In this document: piece by piece, positions 1 to 11,592 of the stretch
How positions within the stretch are numbered: the stretch's first letter is position 1
How the letters are laid out: each line of letters begins with the position of its first letter
NCBI GenBank assembly: GCA_009830035.1
Contig: SZZY01000001.1
Span: 62,001-126,000 of the forward strand
Source: Pantoea sp. Eser
GTDB taxonomy: Bacteria; Pseudomonadota; Gammaproteobacteria; Enterobacterales; Enterobacteriaceae
Reading direction: 5' to 3'
DNA: 64,000 bases
Translations under genes and position numbers: made by a program
Notes under the pieces: model-generated
Told to the model about the DNA's origin: nothing
Databases searched by the model: none
The model's input: the letters and a program-made list of their open reading frames with translations, nothing else

Positions 1-548
1 AAAATGCCCTGCACGACATGGTGAACTGGGGACGTAAAAACTCCCTGTGGCCTTACAACTTCGGCCTCTCCTGTTGTTATGTAGAGATGACGACCTCGTT
101 TACCGCAGTGCATGACGTTGCGCGTTTCGGTGCCGAAGTTATGCGTGCCTCGCCTCGTCAGGCCGACTTTATGGTGATCGCCGGTACGCCATTTACCAAA
201 ATGGCCCCGGTGATTCAGCGTCTGTATGACCAGATGCTGGAGCCGAAATGGGTGATCTCAATGGGTGCCTGCGCTAACTCCGGCGGCATGTATGACATCT
301 ATTCCGTGGTGCAGGGCGTGGATAAATTCCTGCCGGTTGATGTGTACATTCCTGGCTGTCCGCCGCGTCCTGAAGCCTATATGCAGGCACTGCTGCTGTT
401 GCAGGAGTCGATCGGCAAAGAGCGCCGTCCGCTGTCATGGGTGGTCGATGATCAGGGCGTTTACCGCGCCAACATGCAATCCGAGCGTGAAAGAAAACGC
501 GGTGAGCGCATTGCGGTCACCAACCTGCGTAGCCCGGACGAAGTGTAA
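1..548 (+). CDS. nuoB: NADH:quinone oxidoreductase subunit B, 5'-truncated by window edge
   Basis: This is NuoB, the peripheral-arm subunit of respiratory complex I that carries iron-sulfur cluster N2, the last electron carrier before quinone. The reading frame is open from the left edge, so about 40 N-terminal residues lie outside the window; the first visible residues are [13 protein letters not shown]. The N2 ligand cysteines are present in the motifs [15 protein letters not shown] and PGCPPRPE. The C-terminus ends SPDEV, close to the E. coli end. It is followed by a 116-base gap and then nuoC, as in other enterobacteria. The segment reading AGTPFTKM has Pro where E. coli has Cys; that residue is not a cluster ligand. 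Cytoplasmic side of the inner membrane. Identification is very secure. Confidence 0.97.
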   Translation, partial: NALHDMVNWGRKNSLWPYNFGLSCCYVEMTTSFTAVHDVARFGAEVMRASPRQADFMVIAGTPFTKMAPVIQRLYDQMLEPKWVISMGACANSGGMYDIYSVVQGVDKFLPVDVYIPGCPPRPEAYMQALLLLQESIGKERRPLSWVVDDQGVYRANMQSERERKRGERIAVTNLRSPDEV

Positions 549-664
549 GTTAACCGTATGGATGGCAAACCGCGCCTGCAGCAGAACATCACAATTTAAT
601 GCATGGCCCCATCCTGACGCCTTCATTTGAGTGCCTGAGACCAGGCCGGAATGGTGAGTAACGT

Positions 665-2464
665 ATGACAGATTTGACCACGCAAGATCTCGCTCAGCCT
701 TCATGGCAAACCCGTGATCACTTGGATGAGCCGGTGATCGGCGAGTTGCGTAACCGTTTTGGGCCGGATGCCTTTACCGTTCAGGCGACCCGCACCGGTA
801 TCCCGGTAGTCTGGGTGAAGCGTGAACAGCTACTGGAAATCATCGAGTTCCTGCGTAAATTACCGAAGCCTTATGTCATGCTGTATGACCTGCATGGCAT
901 GGATGAGCGTTTACGCACCCACCGCGCAGGCTTACCTGCTGCGGATTTTTCCGTTTTCTATCATTTTCTGTCGATTGAACGTAATCGCGACATCATGCTC
1001 AAAGTGGCGTTATCTGAAAATGATATGCACCTGCCGACCATCACCCGTCTTTTCCCGAATGCCAACTGGTATGAGCGTGAAACTTGGGAGATGTTTGGCG
1101 TGACCTTTGATGGTCACCCGCACCTGACCCGCATCATGATGCCGCCGACCTGGGAAGGTCACCCGCTGCGCAAGGACTACCCGGCGCGCGCCACCGAATT
1201 CGATCCGTTTACTCTGACCAAACAGAAAGAAGATCTGGAGATGGAGGCGCTGACCTTCAAGCCTGAAGACTGGGGCATGAAGCGCAGCACCACCAATGAG
1301 GACTTCATGTTCCTCAACCTCGGCCCTAACCACCCGTCGGCGCACGGGGCCTTCCGCATCATTCTGCAGCTGGACGGCGAAGAGATCGTCGACTGCGTAC
1401 CTGACATCGGTTACCACCATCGCGGTGCCGAAAAGATGGGTGAGCGTCAGTCGTGGCACAGCTACATTCCCTACACCGACCGCATCGAATATCTCGGCGG
1501 TTGCGTCAATGAGATGCCTTATGTACTGGCGGTAGAGAAACTGGCCGGTATCGTGGTGCCGGATCGCGTTAACGTGATCCGCGTGATGCTGTCTGAACTG
1601 TTCCGTATCAACAGCCACCTGCTTTACATTTCGACCTTTATTCAGGACGTCGGTGCCATGACGCCGGTGTTCTTTGCCTTTACCGATCGCCAGAAAATTT
1701 ATGACGTGGTTGAAGCCATTACCGGCTTCCGTATGCACCCGGCGTGGTTCCGCATTGGCGGTGTGGCGCACGACCTGCCGAAAGGCTGGGAAAGTCTGCT
1801 GCGTGACTTCCTTGACTGGATGCCGAAGCGCCTGAAGGAATATGACAAAGCCGCACTGCGTAACAGCGTGCTGGTAGGCCGTTCCAAAGGCGTTGCCGCC
1901 TACAACATGGAAGAAGCGCTGGCGTGGGGCACTACCGGTGCCGGTCTGCGCGCCACCGGTCTCGACTTTGACGTGCGTAAATGGCGTCCGTATTCCGGCT
2001 ACGAAAACTTCGATTTCGAAATCCCGATCGGTTCCGGCATCAGTGATGCTTACAGCCGCGTCCAGCTGAAGATGGAAGAGATGTGGCAGTCGCTGCGTAT
2101 TCTTGAGCAGTGCCTGAATAACATGCCGGAAGGGCCGTTCAAAGCCGATCATCCGCTGACCACGCCGCCGCCAAAAGAGCGCACGTTGCAGCACATTGAA
2201 ACGCTGATCACCCACTTCCTGCAGGTCTCGTGGGGCCCGGTAATGCCGGCCAACGAATCCTTCCAGATGATTGAAGCGACCAAAGGGCTCAACAGTTACT
2301 ACCTGACCAGCGACGGCAGCACCATGAGCTACCGCACCCGTGTACGCACGCCCAGCTTCCCGCATCTGCAGCAGATTCCTTCAGTCATCCGCGGCAGCCT
2401 GGTATCCGACCTGATCGTATACCTCGGTAGTATCGATTTTGTTATGTCAGACGTGGACCGCTAA
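665..2464 (+). CDS. nuoC: NADH:quinone oxidoreductase fused subunit C/D
   Basis: A 599-residue fused NuoC-NuoD protein, the arrangement typical of Enterobacterales (about 600 residues). The N-terminal third is the 30-kDa NuoC domain, with the motif [10 protein letters not shown]; the rest is the 49-kDa NuoD domain, with [20 protein letters not shown] and the C-terminal [10 protein letters not shown]. The NuoD part helps form the quinone-binding site next to cluster N2 in NuoB. The ATG follows AATGGTGAGTAACGT, a modest ribosome binding site. Only two bases separate its stop from nuoE. No lesions seen. Confidence 0.98.
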   Translation: MTDLTTQDLAQPSWQTRDHLDEPVIGELRNRFGPDAFTVQATRTGIPVVWVKREQLLEIIEFLRKLPKPYVMLYDLHGMDERLRTHRAGLPAADFSVFYHFLSIERNRDIMLKVALSENDMHLPTITRLFPNANWYERETWEMFGVTFDGHPHLTRIMMPPTWEGHPLRKDYPARATEFDPFTLTKQKEDLEMEALTFKPEDWGMKRSTTNEDFMFLNLGPNHPSAHGAFRIILQLDGEEIVDCVPDIGYHHRGAEKMGERQSWHSYIPYTDRIEYLGGCVNEMPYVLAVEKLAGIVVPDRVNVIRVMLSELFRINSHLLYISTFIQDVGAMTPVFFAFTDRQKIYDVVEAITGFRMHPAWFRIGGVAHDLPKGWESLLRDFLDWMPKRLKEYDKAALRNSVLVGRSKGVAAYNMEEALAWGTTGAGLRATGLDFDVRKWRPYSGYENFDFEIPIGSGISDAYSRVQLKMEEMWQSLRILEQCLNNMPEGPFKADHPLTTPPPKERTLQHIETLITHFLQVSWGPVMPANESFQMIEATKGLNSYYLTSDGSTMSYRTRVRTPSFPHLQQIPSVIRGSLVSDLIVYLGSIDFVMSDVDR

Positions 2465-2466
2465 TT

Positions 2467-2982
2467 ATGCACGATCAACACATTGCTATTAAAACGATCG
2501 ACCCCAACGAGGTCTTCGTGCTGAGCGCGGAAGAACATCACGCCATTGAGCACGAAAAACACCACTACGAAGATGCGCGTGCAGCCTCAATCGAAGCGCT
2601 GAAGATCGTGCAGAAAGCGCGCGGCTGGGTGCCGGATGGCGCGATTCACGCTATCGCTGAGGTGCTGGGCATTCCGGCCAGTGACGTTGAAGGCGTGGCG
2701 ACATTCTATAGCCAGATCTTCCGTCAGCCGGTTGGCCGCCATGTGATCCGCTATTGCGACAGCGTGGTGTGCCACATCACCGGCTATCAGGGCATCCAGG
2801 CTGCGCTGGAACAGAATCTGAATATCAAACCGGGCCAGACCACGGCGGACAGACGTTTTACCCTGCTGCCGACCTGCTGTCTGGGTAACTGCGATAAAGG
2901 GCCAACGATGATGGTGGATGAAGATACCCACGTGCATCTGACGCCAGAAGGCATCGCCACTTTGCTGGAGCAGTATCAATGA
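2467..2982 (+). CDS. nuoE: NADH:quinone oxidoreductase subunit E
   Basis: A 171-residue NuoE (24-kDa subunit; E. coli 166), part of the NADH-dehydrogenase module and carrier of the [2Fe-2S] cluster N1a. The four ligand cysteines are visible in CDSVVC (thioredoxin-like fold, central region) and in [11 protein letters not shown] near the C-terminus. It lies two bases after nuoC and its stop overlaps the nuoF start by four bases (ATGA), implying translational coupling. Intact. Confidence 0.97.
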   Translation: MHDQHIAIKTIDPNEVFVLSAEEHHAIEHEKHHYEDARAASIEALKIVQKARGWVPDGAIHAIAEVLGIPASDVEGVATFYSQIFRQPVGRHVIRYCDSVVCHITGYQGIQAALEQNLNIKPGQTTADRRFTLLPTCCLGNCDKGPTMMVDEDTHVHLTPEGIATLLEQYQ

Positions 2983-4325
2983 CATTAAAAACTATCATTC
3001 GTACTGCTGAAACCCATCCTCTCACCTGGCGGATGCGCGACGACAAGCAGCCGGTGTGGATTGATGAATACCGCAGTAAAAACGGCTATGCCGGCGCTGA
3101 AAAAGCGTTAAACAGCATGTCGCCTGACGAAATCGTGGTGGCGGTCAAAGACTCTGGCCTGAAAGGGCGCGGCGGTGCGGGCTTCTCCACCGGGCTGAAG
3201 TGGAGCCTGATGCCGAAAGATGAGCCGATGAACATCCGTTACCTGCTGTGTAACGCCGATGAAATGGAGCCAGGCACCTATAAAGACCGCCTGTTGATGG
3301 AGCAGATGCCTCACCAGCTGTTGGAAGGGATGCTGGTCAGCGCCTTTGCGCTGAAGGCCTGCCGCGGCTACATCTTCCTGCGTGGCGAATACATTGAAGC
3401 AGCGGTGCATCTGCGCCGGGCGATTGCTGAAGCCACCGAAGCGGGCTATCTCGGTAAAAACATTCTCGGTACCGGTTTTGACTTCGAGCTGATCGTTCAC
3501 ACCGGCGCGGGTCGTTACATCTGCGGCGAAGAGACGGCGCTGATTAACTCGCTGGAAGGCCGTCGTGCTAACCCGCGTTCCAAACCGCCGTTCCCGGCGA
3601 GTGCGGGCGCATGGGGCAAGCCGACCTGCGTTAACAACGTCGAAACGTTGTCAAACGTGCCGGCCATCCTGGCAAACGGCGTCGACTGGTACAAAGGCAT
3701 CTCGAAAAGCGACGACGCCGGCACCAAGATGATGGGCTTCTCCGGTCGGGTGAAAAATCCTGGCGTCTGGGAACTGCCGTTCGGCATTACTGCACATGAA
3801 ATTCTGGAAGATTACGCCGGCGGGATGCGTGACGGACTGCGCTTCAAAGCCTGGCAGCCAGGCGGGGCAGGGACCGACTTCCTGACAGATGAGCACCTGG
3901 ATCTGCCGATGGAATTTGCCAGCATTGGTAAAGCGGGCAGCCGTCTGGGCACCGCGCTGGCGATGGCGGTCGATCACGAAATCAATATGGTTTCGCTGGT
4001 GCGCAATCTCGAAGAGTTCTTCGCCCGTGAATCGTGCGGCTGGTGTACGCCATGCCGTGACGGCCTGCCGTGGAGCGTAAAAATTCTGCGCGCGCTGGAG
4101 CAGAAGCAGGGTCAGCCAGGCGACATCGAAACCTTACAGCAACTCTGCCGTCAGCTCGGCCCGGGTAAAACCTTCTGCGCACATGCGCCGGGTGCGGTCG
4201 AGCCGCTGCAGAGTGCGATTAAATATTTCCGTGAAGAGTTTGAAGCCGGCATTGCGCCGCAGGTGTTCAGTAATACCCGCGCGATTGGCGGGATTCAGCC
4301 AAACCTGCTGAAAGCGCGCTGGTAA
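2979..4325 (+). CDS. nuoF: NADH:quinone oxidoreductase subunit F (FMN and NADH binding)
   Basis: A 448-residue NuoF (51-kDa subunit), the entry point for electrons: it binds NADH and FMN and holds a [4Fe-4S] cluster (N3). The glycine-rich nucleotide-binding stretch [17 protein letters not shown] is at about residues 60-80, the FMN region [19 protein letters not shown] follows, and the cluster motif [12 protein letters not shown] lies at about residues 350-360. The start overlaps the end of nuoE. Intact and of family length. Confidence 0.98.
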   Translation: MTLKTIIRTAETHPLTWRMRDDKQPVWIDEYRSKNGYAGAEKALNSMSPDEIVVAVKDSGLKGRGGAGFSTGLKWSLMPKDEPMNIRYLLCNADEMEPGTYKDRLLMEQMPHQLLEGMLVSAFALKACRGYIFLRGEYIEAAVHLRRAIAEATEAGYLGKNILGTGFDFELIVHTGAGRYICGEETALINSLEGRRANPRSKPPFPASAGAWGKPTCVNNVETLSNVPAILANGVDWYKGISKSDDAGTKMMGFSGRVKNPGVWELPFGITAHEILEDYAGGMRDGLRFKAWQPGGAGTDFLTDEHLDLPMEFASIGKAGSRLGTALAMAVDHEINMVSLVRNLEEFFARESCGWCTPCRDGLPWSVKILRALEQKQGQPGDIETLQQLCRQLGPGKTFCAHAPGAVEPLQSAIKYFREEFEAGIAPQVFSNTRAIGGIQPNLLKARW

Positions 4326-4361
4326 TTCGCCGCAGCACACGGAATCAGGCCTGGTGCCGCC

Positions 4362-4420
4362 GCCCCGATAATCGCAGTGTGTCGGGGCAAGAATTTGATT
4401 AACGCTCGTTTTTGACGAGC
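4362..4420 (+). other. Two hairpins in the nuoF-nuoG intercistronic gap
   Basis: The 114-base gap between nuoF and nuoG holds two inverted repeats: GCCCCGA paired with TCGGGGC (4362-4388) and GCTCG with CGAGC (4404-4420, seven-base loop). Neither has a proper T-run, and the operon clearly continues, so they are more likely mRNA stability or processing structures than terminators. Function is inference. Confidence 0.5.
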
Positions 4421-4439
4421 CTTACGGAAGCATGTCACT

Positions 4440-7163
4440 ATGGCTACAATCCATGTAGACGGTAAAGAGTATGATGTGAACGGAGCGGACAACCTTCTAC
4501 AGGCGTGTCTCTCTCTGGGCCTTGATATTCCTTATTTTTGCTGGCATCCGGCGCTGGGAAGCGTTGGGGCCTGCCGCCAGTGCGCGGTAAAGCAATTCCA
4601 GAATGCCGAAGATATCCGCGGCCGTCTTGTCATGTCCTGCATGACGCCGGCTTCTGACGGCACATTTATCTCCATCGACGATGGCGAAGCGAAAGAGTTC
4701 CGCGAAAGCGTGGTGGAGTGGCTGATGACCAACCACCCGCACGACTGCCCGGTCTGTGAAGAAGGGGGTAACTGTCACCTGCAGGATATGACAGTTATGA
4801 CCGGCCACAGCTTCCGCCGTTATCGCTTCACCAAACGTACCCACCGCAATCAGGACCTCGGCCCGTTCATTTCCCACGAGATGAACCGCTGTATCGCCTG
4901 CTATCGCTGTGTGCGTTACTACAAAGATTATGCCGACGGCAAAGATCTCGGGGTCTATGGCGCGCACGACAACGTCTATTTCGGTCGCCCGGAAGATGGC
5001 ACGCTGGAGAGCGAATTCTCCGGTAACCTGGTTGAGATCTGCCCGACCGGCGTGTTCACCGATAAAACCCACTCCGAACGCTATAACCGTAAATGGGATA
5101 TGCAGTTTGCGCCGAGCATCTGCCAGCAGTGCAGTGTCGGCTGTAACACCAGCCCGGGTGAGCGTTACGGTGAGCTGCGCCGCATTGAGAACCGTTACAA
5201 CGGCACGGTAAACCACTATTTCCTGTGTGACCGTGGCCGTTTTGGTTACGGCTACGTTAACCGCAAAGATCGTCCCCGTCAGCCTATGCTGCTGCGCGGC
5301 AACGACTGGGTGACGCTGAACGCAGAACAGGCCGTTAATGCCGGCGCAGATCTGCTGCGTCAGGCGAAAAAAGTGATTGGTATCGGTTCGCCGCGCGCCA
5401 GCATTGAAAGCAACTTTGCGCTGCGTGAGCTGGTTGGCGCAGAAAACTTCTCCACCGGCATGCCGGCGGGCGAACAGGCCCGGCTGGAACTGATGCTGAA
5501 AGTGCTGCGTGAAGGCGGGATCTATACGCCATCGCTGCGCGAAATCGAAAGCTACGATGCGGTGCTGGTGCTGGGTGAAGATCTGACCCAGGTTGGCGCA
5601 CGCGTGGCGCTGTCAGTGCTTCAGGCCGTTAAAGGTAAAGCGCGCGACATGGCTGCCGCCCAGAAAGTAGCAGACTGGCAGATTGCGGCGATCCTCAACA
5701 TCGGTCAGAACGCCAAACATCCGCTGTTTATCACCAACGTCGATGAAACCCGTCTGGATGATATCGCTGCCTGGAGCTACCGCGCACCGGTTGAAGATCA
5801 GGCGCGCCTCGGTTTCGCCATCGCCAATGCGCTGGATGAAACTGCCCCGGCGGTGACCGATTTCGACAGCAAAGTGAACGGCAAGATGGATGTCATCGTT
5901 CAGGCGCTGGCCGGCGCGAAAAAACCGTTAATCATCTCCGGTACCCACTCCGGCAGCAGCGCGATGATCGAAGCGGCTGCCAACGTGGCCAAAGCGCTGA
6001 AAGCGCGCGGTGCCGACGTCGGGATTACGCTGCTGGCGGGACACGCCAACAGTGTGGGTCTTGGCCTGATGGGCGGCAATACGCTGGAAAGCGCGCTGGA
6101 GCAACTGAGCAACGGTGAAGCCGATGCGCTGGTGGTGCTGGAAAACGATCTCTATCGTCATGCACCGAAAGCGCTGGTTGATGCCGCACTGGCACAGACT
6201 ACCAACGTGATTGTGGTGGATCATCAGCGTACCGCCACGCTGGAGAAAGCCGGTCTGGTGTTATCGACCGCCAGCTTCGCCGAAAGTGACGGAACCTCGA
6301 TTAACCACGAAGGCCGCGCACAGCGTTTCTTCCAGGTTTACGATCCCTCCTACTACGACAACAGCGTTGTGATGCTTGAAAGCTGGCGCTGGCTGCATTC
6401 GCTGCACAGCACGCTGGAAAGCCGTCACGTCGACTGGACGCAGCTGGACCACGTGATCGATGCGGTGGTGAGTCATCTGCCACAGCTGGCCGGCATCAAG
6501 GATGCGGCACCAGATGCCAGCTTCCGTATTCGCGGGCAGAAACTGTCGCGTTCACCGCACCGTTCCAGTGGCCGTACCGCCGCGCGTGCCAATATCAGCG
6601 TGCACGAACCGCGTCAGCCGCAGGATCAGGACACCATGTTCGCCTTCTCAATGGAAGGGAACAACCAGCCAGGCGCCCCACGCTCGCAGATTCCGTTTGG
6701 CTGGGCACCGGGCTGGAACTCACCACAGGCGTGGAACAAATTCCAGGTTGAAGTGGGCGGTAAACTGCGTAACGGCGATCCGGGCGTACGCCTGTTTGAA
6801 GCCAGCGCAGCCCAGCTGCCGTGGTTCAGCAACGTCCCTGCGGCGTTTGTCAGCGAAACGCAATGGCGCGTGGCACCGTATTACCAGCTGTTTGGTAGTG
6901 AAGAGATGTCACAGCGTTCGCCGGTATTCCAGCAGCGCATGGCGCAGCCGATGCTGGTGATTAACCCGGATGATGCAGCGAAACTGGGCGTTAATAACGG
7001 CGCAGCCGTTGAGTTCAACTGTGCCGGTGAAACCGTGCGTCTGCCGGTCCGTTTCTCGGCGTCACTGCAGGCGGGACAGATTGGTCTGCCGCTGGGCATG
7101 CCGGGCGTACCGCCGTTCCTGGCGAACGGAAAAATCGACAAACTGCAGGAGACGGCGCAATGA
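4440..7163 (+). CDS. nuoG: NADH:quinone oxidoreductase subunit G
   Basis: A 907-residue NuoG (75-kDa subunit; E. coli 908), the largest subunit of the peripheral arm and a member of the molybdopterin oxidoreductase superfamily without the cofactor. The N-terminal ferredoxin domain has [15 protein letters not shown], then [14 protein letters not shown] and [11 protein letters not shown] cluster motifs; the extra enterobacterial cluster N7 motif CQQCSVGC is at about residues 228-235. ATG is preceded by ACGGAAGC. The stop overlaps nuoH by four bases. Intact. Confidence 0.98.
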   Translation: MATIHVDGKEYDVNGADNLLQACLSLGLDIPYFCWHPALGSVGACRQCAVKQFQNAEDIRGRLVMSCMTPASDGTFISIDDGEAKEFRESVVEWLMTNHPHDCPVCEEGGNCHLQDMTVMTGHSFRRYRFTKRTHRNQDLGPFISHEMNRCIACYRCVRYYKDYADGKDLGVYGAHDNVYFGRPEDGTLESEFSGNLVEICPTGVFTDKTHSERYNRKWDMQFAPSICQQCSVGCNTSPGERYGELRRIENRYNGTVNHYFLCDRGRFGYGYVNRKDRPRQPMLLRGNDWVTLNAEQAVNAGADLLRQAKKVIGIGSPRASIESNFALRELVGAENFSTGMPAGEQARLELMLKVLREGGIYTPSLREIESYDAVLVLGEDLTQVGARVALSVLQAVKGKARDMAAAQKVADWQIAAILNIGQNAKHPLFITNVDETRLDDIAAWSYRAPVEDQARLGFAIANALDETAPAVTDFDSKVNGKMDVIVQALAGAKKPLIISGTHSGSSAMIEAAANVAKALKARGADVGITLLAGHANSVGLGLMGGNTLESALEQLSNGEADALVVLENDLYRHAPKALVDAALAQTTNVIVVDHQRTATLEKAGLVLSTASFAESDGTSINHEGRAQRFFQVYDPSYYDNSVVMLESWRWLHSLHSTLESRHVDWTQLDHVIDAVVSHLPQLAGIKDAAPDASFRIRGQKLSRSPHRSSGRTAARANISVHEPRQPQDQDTMFAFSMEGNNQPGAPRSQIPFGWAPGWNSPQAWNKFQVEVGGKLRNGDPGVRLFEASAAQLPWFSNVPAAFVSETQWRVAPYYQLFGSEEMSQRSPVFQQRMAQPMLVINPDDAAKLGVNNGAAVEFNCAGETVRLPVRFSASLQAGQIGLPLGMPGVPPFLANGKIDKLQETAQ

Positions 7164-8137
7164 GCTGGTTAACACCGGATGTTATCGACATTCTGCTGGC
7201 CATCGGTAAAGCCATCGTCATTCTGCTGGTGGTGGTGGCCTGTGGCGCGTTCATGAGCTTCGCCGAGCGTCGTTTGCTCGGCCTGTTCCAGAACCGTTAC
7301 GGACCGAACCGGGTAGGCTGGGGCGGCTCGCTGCAGCTGGTGGCGGATATGATCAAAATGTTCTTTAAAGAGGACTGGGTCCCGCCGTTTACCGACCGCT
7401 TCATTTTCACCTTGGCGCCGGTTATCGCTTTCGTGTCGCTGCTGCTGGCGTTTGCGATTGTGCCGGTTTCGCCGACCTGGATGGTGACGGACCTGAATAT
7501 CGGTCTGCTGTTCTTCCTGATGATGGCGGGCCTGGCGGTCTACGCCGTGCTGTTCGCGGGCTGGTCGAGTAACAACAAATACTCGCTGCTGGGTGCGATG
7601 CGTGCTTCTGCGCAGACGCTGAGCTACGAAGTGTTTCTCGGCTTGTCGCTGATGGGCGTAGTGGCGCAGGCGGGCTCGTTCAACATGAACGATATCGTCA
7701 ACAGCCAGACGCACCTGTGGAACATCATTCCGCAGTTCTTCGGCTTCGTGACCTTCTGTATTGCTGGCGTTGCGGTCTGTCACCGTCATCCTTTTGACCA
7801 GCCGGAAGCGGAGCAGGAACTGGCCGATGGTTACCACATTGAATATGCCGGTATGAAGTTCGGCCTGTTCTTTGTCGGCGAATATGTGGCGATTACCACC
7901 GTGTCGGCGCTGATCGTCACGCTGTTCTTCGGTGGCTGGCATGGTTCATTCCTGCCGCCGTTCATCTGGTTCGCCCTGAAAACGGCGTTCTTTATGATGA
8001 TGTTCATCCTGATTCGTGCTGCGCTTCCGCGTCCACGCTATGACCAGGTGCTGTCGTTCGGCTGGAAAGTGTGTCTGCCGTTGACGCTGTTGAACCTGCT
8101 GGCGACCGCCGCAGTGATTCTCTACACAGCACAGTAA
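7160..8137 (+). CDS. nuoH: NADH:quinone oxidoreductase subunit H
   Basis: A 325-residue polytopic inner-membrane protein, NuoH (ND1 homologue), which links the peripheral and membrane arms and forms part of the quinone tunnel. About eight hydrophobic helices are visible. The signature [27 protein letters not shown] motif (about residues 35-55) and the acidic segment [19 protein letters not shown] (about residues 210-230) are those of the family. Overlaps nuoG by four bases; eleven bases before nuoI. Intact. Confidence 0.98.
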   Translation: MSWLTPDVIDILLAIGKAIVILLVVVACGAFMSFAERRLLGLFQNRYGPNRVGWGGSLQLVADMIKMFFKEDWVPPFTDRFIFTLAPVIAFVSLLLAFAIVPVSPTWMVTDLNIGLLFFLMMAGLAVYAVLFAGWSSNNKYSLLGAMRASAQTLSYEVFLGLSLMGVVAQAGSFNMNDIVNSQTHLWNIIPQFFGFVTFCIAGVAVCHRHPFDQPEAEQELADGYHIEYAGMKFGLFFVGEYVAITTVSALIVTLFFGGWHGSFLPPFIWFALKTAFFMMMFILIRAALPRPRYDQVLSFGWKVCLPLTLLNLLATAAVILYTAQ

Positions 8138-8148
8138 GGGGTTAACAA

Positions 8149-8691
8149 ATGACTTTAAAAGATATTGTCGTTGGCTTTGGCACGACAGTGCGCAGTATCT
8201 GGCTGATCGGCCTGCACGCCTTCGCCAAACGTGAAACGCAGATGTACCCGGAAGAGCCGGTTTATCTGCCACCCCGCTATCGCGGCCGCATCGTGTTAAC
8301 CCGCGATCCGGATGGCGCTGAGCGTTGCGTAGCCTGTAACCTGTGCGCCGTTGCCTGTCCGGTCGGCTGTATTTCGCTGCAGAAAGCGGAAACCAAAGAT
8401 GGTCGCTGGTACCCGGAGTTCTTCCGCATCAACTTCTCACGCTGCATCTTCTGCGGCATGTGTGAGGAGGCCTGTCCGACCACGGCGATTCAGCTGACGC
8501 CCGAGTTCGAACTGGGTGAGTTCAAGCGTCAGGATCTGGTGTACGAGAAGGACGATCTGCTGATCTCGGGTCCGGGTAAATATCCGGAATACAACTTCTA
8601 CCGCATGGCGGGTACGGCGATTGACGGTAAAGATAAAGGCGAAGCGGAAAACGAAGCGAAGCCTATCGACGTCAAAGGCTTATTACCTTAA
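8149..8691 (+). CDS. nuoI: NADH:quinone oxidoreductase subunit I
   Basis: A 180-residue NuoI (23-kDa subunit) with two [4Fe-4S] ferredoxin motifs: [15 protein letters not shown] (N6a) and [15 protein letters not shown] (N6b). It relays electrons from NuoG toward cluster N2 in NuoB. Same length as the E. coli protein. The ribosome binding site is AAGGGG, seven bases before the ATG. Intact. Confidence 0.98.
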   Translation: MTLKDIVVGFGTTVRSIWLIGLHAFAKRETQMYPEEPVYLPPRYRGRIVLTRDPDGAERCVACNLCAVACPVGCISLQKAETKDGRWYPEFFRINFSRCIFCGMCEEACPTTAIQLTPEFELGEFKRQDLVYEKDDLLISGPGKYPEYNFYRMAGTAIDGKDKGEAENEAKPIDVKGLLP

Positions 8692-8701
8692 GGAGCAAGG
8701 C

Positions 8702-9253
8702 ATGGAGTTTGCGTTTTATCTTTGCGGGCTGGTGGCGGTGCTGACGACGTTGCGCGTCATTACCCACACTAATCCGGTACATGCGTTGCTGTACCTGATC
8801 ATTTCGCTGCTGTCGATTGCCGGCGTTTTCTTCTCTGTGGGCGCCTATTTTGCCGGCGCGTTGGAGATCATCGTTTACGCCGGTGCGATTATAGTGCTGT
8901 TCGTCTTCGTGGTGATGATGCTGAACTTGGGCAAACAGACTGAGAAACAGGAACGCGAGTGGCTGAATCCATCACTGTGGATTGGGCCTGGCCTGGTTTC
9001 GCTGCTGCTGCTGGTGGTGATGGTCTACGCCATCCTGACCTCTAACGATCAGGGCATTGACGGCACCATCATCGACGCGAAAGCGGTCGGTATCAGCCTG
9101 TTTGGTCCTTACGTGCTGGCGGTGGAACTGGCGTCAATGCTGCTGCTGGCCGGTCTGGTGGTGGCGTTCCACGTCGGTCGTGAAGATCGTCAGGGTGAAG
9201 TCCTCAGCAACCGCGTTTCTGACGCCGCGCAAGCGAAAAAGGAGAATGCATGA
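8702..9253 (+). CDS. nuoJ: NADH:quinone oxidoreductase subunit J
   Basis: A 183-residue membrane subunit (ND6 homologue; E. coli 184) with about five transmembrane helices, including the segment [20 protein letters not shown]. The frame stays open upstream to 8621 inside nuoI, but the ATG at 8702 is chosen because it follows AAGGAGCAAGGC and gives the conserved start [10 protein letters not shown]. It overlaps nuoK by four bases. Its final residues (QAKKENA) are poorly conserved, as in the family. Intact. Confidence 0.96.
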   Translation: MEFAFYLCGLVAVLTTLRVITHTNPVHALLYLIISLLSIAGVFFSVGAYFAGALEIIVYAGAIIVLFVFVVMMLNLGKQTEKQEREWLNPSLWIGPGLVSLLLLVVMVYAILTSNDQGIDGTIIDAKAVGISLFGPYVLAVELASMLLLAGLVVAFHVGREDRQGEVLSNRVSDAAQAKKENA

Positions 9254-9552
9254 TCCCGTTACAACATGGATTGATACTTGCTGCTGTGCTGTTTGTCCTC
9301 GGACTGACCTCGCTGGTGATCCGCCGCAATCTGCTGTTTATGCTGATTGGTCTGGAGATCATGATCAACGCCGCCGCCTTAGCGCTGGTGGTTGCGGGGA
9401 GCTACTGGGGACAGGCCGATGGACAGGTGATGTATATCCTGGCGATCAGTCTGGCCGCCGCCGAAGCGAGTATTGGCCTGGCGCTGCTGCTCCAGCTCTA
9501 TCGTCGTCGTCAGACGCTGAACATTGACACTGTGAGCGAGATGCGCGGATGA
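9250..9552 (+). CDS. nuoK: NADH:quinone oxidoreductase subunit K
   Basis: A 100-residue membrane subunit (ND4L homologue) with three transmembrane helices. The buried glutamates needed for proton pumping are seen in GLEIMINAA (helix 2) and [11 protein letters not shown] (helix 3). It overlaps nuoJ upstream and nuoL downstream by four bases each. Intact and of the exact E. coli length. Confidence 0.98.
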   Translation: MIPLQHGLILAAVLFVLGLTSLVIRRNLLFMLIGLEIMINAAALALVVAGSYWGQADGQVMYILAISLAAAEASIGLALLLQLYRRRQTLNIDTVSEMRG

Positions 9553-11384
9553 ATCTTCTCTATTTAACAGTACTGTTTCCGCTAATTGGCTTCTTGCTGT
9601 TAGCGTTTTCCCGTGGTCGCTGGTCAGAAAATCTGTCGGCCGCTATTGGTATGGGATCGGTAGGACTGGCGGCGCTGACCACAGTGATGGTCGGCGTAGA
9701 CTTCTTCGCCAACGGCCAGCAGGCTTACACCCAGGCGCTGTGGACTTGGATGCATGTCGGCAATTTTGACATGAAGGTGAACCTGACGCTGGACGGCCTG
9801 TCGCTGACCATGCTGTCATTGGTCACCGGCGTCGGTTTCTTCATCCACATGTTCGCCTCATGGTACATACGCGGTGAAGAGGGCTACTCGCGCTTCTTCG
9901 CCTACACCAACCTGTTTATCGCCAGCATGGTGGTTCTGGTGCTGGCCGATAACCTGATGCTGATGTATCTCGGCTGGGAAGGGGTAGGGCTCTGCTCTTA
10001 TCTGCTGATCAGCTTCTACTACAGCAATCCGGACAACGGCAAGGCGGCGATGAAAGCGTTCATCATCACCCGTGTCGGCGACGTGTTTCTGGCGTTCGCG
10101 CTGTTCATTCTCTACAACGAGCTGGGCACGCTGAACTTCCGTGAGATGATGGCGCTGGCGCCAGCCCATTTCGCGGCAGACAACCACATGCTGCAGTGGG
10201 CGACGCTGATGCTGTTAGGCGGCGCGGTCGGTAAATCGGCGCAGTTACCGCTGCAGACCTGGCTGGCGGATGCGATGGCCGGTCCGACGCCGGTCTCGGC
10301 ACTGATCCACGCCGCGACCATGGTGACCGCCGGTGTCTACCTGATTGCCCGCAGCCACGGTCTGTTCCTGCTGACGCCGGAAGTGCTGCACCTGGTCGGC
10401 ATTATCGGGGCGATTACCCTGGTGCTGGCTGGCTTTGCCGCGCTGGTGCAAACCGATATCAAACGCGTACTCGCTTACTCCACCATGAGCCAGATTGGCT
10501 ACATGTTCCTGGCGTTGGGCGTACAGGCGTGGGATGCGGCGATTTTCCACCTGATGACGCACGCCTTCTTTAAAGCGTTACTGTTCCTCTCTTCCGGTTC
10601 AGTGATTCTGGCCTGCCACCATGAGCAGAACATCTTTAAGATGGGCGGCCTGCGTAAGAGCATACCGCTGGTTTACACCTGCTTCCTGGTGGGCGGCGCG
10701 GCGCTGGCGGCACTGCCGCTGATTACCGCGGGCTTCTACAGTAAAGATGAGATTCTGTTTGGCGCACTGGCCAACGGTCACATCAACCTGATGGTTGCCG
10801 GTCTGGTGGGCGCTTTCCTGACCTCTATCTATACCTTCCGCATGATCTTCATCGTGTTCCACGGTGAAGAGAAAATTCATGCGCATGCCGGTAAAGGCAT
10901 TACCCATCATCTGCCACTGATTGTGCTGCTGCTGCTTTCCACCTTCATCGGCGCGCTGATTACGCCGCCACTGGCTGGCGTACTGCCTGCCAATGAGTTT
11001 GGTGAAGCCGGTAAAGTGGGACTTGAAATCACCTCTGGCGCGGTCGCTGTGGTCGGCATTCTGATTGCTGCCGCGCTGTGGCTGGGCAAACGTGAGCTGG
11101 TAACGAAGATCGCTAACAGCGCGCCGGGCCGTTTCTTCGGTACCTGGTGGTTCGCTGCGTGGGGCTTCGACTGGCTCTACAACAAAGTGTTCGTCAAACC
11201 TTACCTTGGTATTGCGTGGCTGCTGAAACGCGATCCACTCAATGCCCTGATGAACCTGCCTGCGCTGTTCTCACGTATCGCCAATAAAGGCCTGGTGGTC
11301 AGTGAAAACGGGTACCTGCGCTGGTACGTTGCGTCGATGAGTGTCGGTGCCGTGGTCGTGCTGGCTCTGATGCTGGTGATTTAA
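9549..11384 (+). CDS. nuoL: NADH:quinone oxidoreductase subunit L (antiporter-like)
   Basis: A 611-residue NuoL (ND5 homologue; E. coli 613), the distal antiporter-like proton channel with the long lateral helix at its C-terminus. The conserved [13 protein letters not shown] motif with the key Glu is at about residue 144, and the broken-helix and lysine region [20 protein letters not shown] follows at about residues 220-240. Overlaps nuoK by four bases. Intact. Confidence 0.98.
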   Translation: MNLLYLTVLFPLIGFLLLAFSRGRWSENLSAAIGMGSVGLAALTTVMVGVDFFANGQQAYTQALWTWMHVGNFDMKVNLTLDGLSLTMLSLVTGVGFFIHMFASWYIRGEEGYSRFFAYTNLFIASMVVLVLADNLMLMYLGWEGVGLCSYLLISFYYSNPDNGKAAMKAFIITRVGDVFLAFALFILYNELGTLNFREMMALAPAHFAADNHMLQWATLMLLGGAVGKSAQLPLQTWLADAMAGPTPVSALIHAATMVTAGVYLIARSHGLFLLTPEVLHLVGIIGAITLVLAGFAALVQTDIKRVLAYSTMSQIGYMFLALGVQAWDAAIFHLMTHAFFKALLFLSSGSVILACHHEQNIFKMGGLRKSIPLVYTCFLVGGAALAALPLITAGFYSKDEILFGALANGHINLMVAGLVGAFLTSIYTFRMIFIVFHGEEKIHAHAGKGITHHLPLIVLLLLSTFIGALITPPLAGVLPANEFGEAGKVGLEITSGAVAVVGILIAAALWLGKRELVTKIANSAPGRFFGTWWFAAWGFDWLYNKVFVKPYLGIAWLLKRDPLNALMNLPALFSRIANKGLVVSENGYLRWYVASMSVGAVVVLALMLVI

Positions 11385-11592
11385 AGATTGATGAGCGGGG
11401 TGGGTACGCTCACCCCAGTTAAGAATGTCAAAATTACCCGAGTAATGAGTGTTATCGTCGCAGCCAGTTTCATTACCGCCAGCGCACAGCACAACCGGAG
11501 CATACTTTAGTATGTGAGGACTGCGAGCACTGCCGGGGATGAAAATGGCAAGAAAAGATAGCTCAGAAAAGGTCATAAAAGGGAAGTGTGCC
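11385..11592. repeat. nuoL-nuoM gap with a palindromic, ERIC-like element
   Basis: This 208-base gap holds a GGGGTG/CACCCC inverted repeat just after nuoL and, at about 11480-11545, a stretch centred on the palindrome CATACTTTAGTATG in the context GGAGC-TAC...GTA-GTGA...GAGC. That layout resembles the core of ERIC intergenic repeats of enterobacteria (GGAGCTTAC...GTAAGTGA). I judge it a possible diverged ERIC-type or related dispersed repeat; a genome search is needed to confirm. Confidence 0.4.

Noticed and set aside
1010..2365. Long minus-strand open frame of 451 codons opposite nuoC
   Set aside because: It is a shadow of a GC-rich, strongly biased gene; it has no family resemblance and nuoC is certain.
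7169..7942. Minus-strand open frame of 257 codons opposite nuoH
   Set aside because: Composition (His, Gln, Arg-rich) is that of antisense to hydrophobic codons; no ribosome binding site and no homology.
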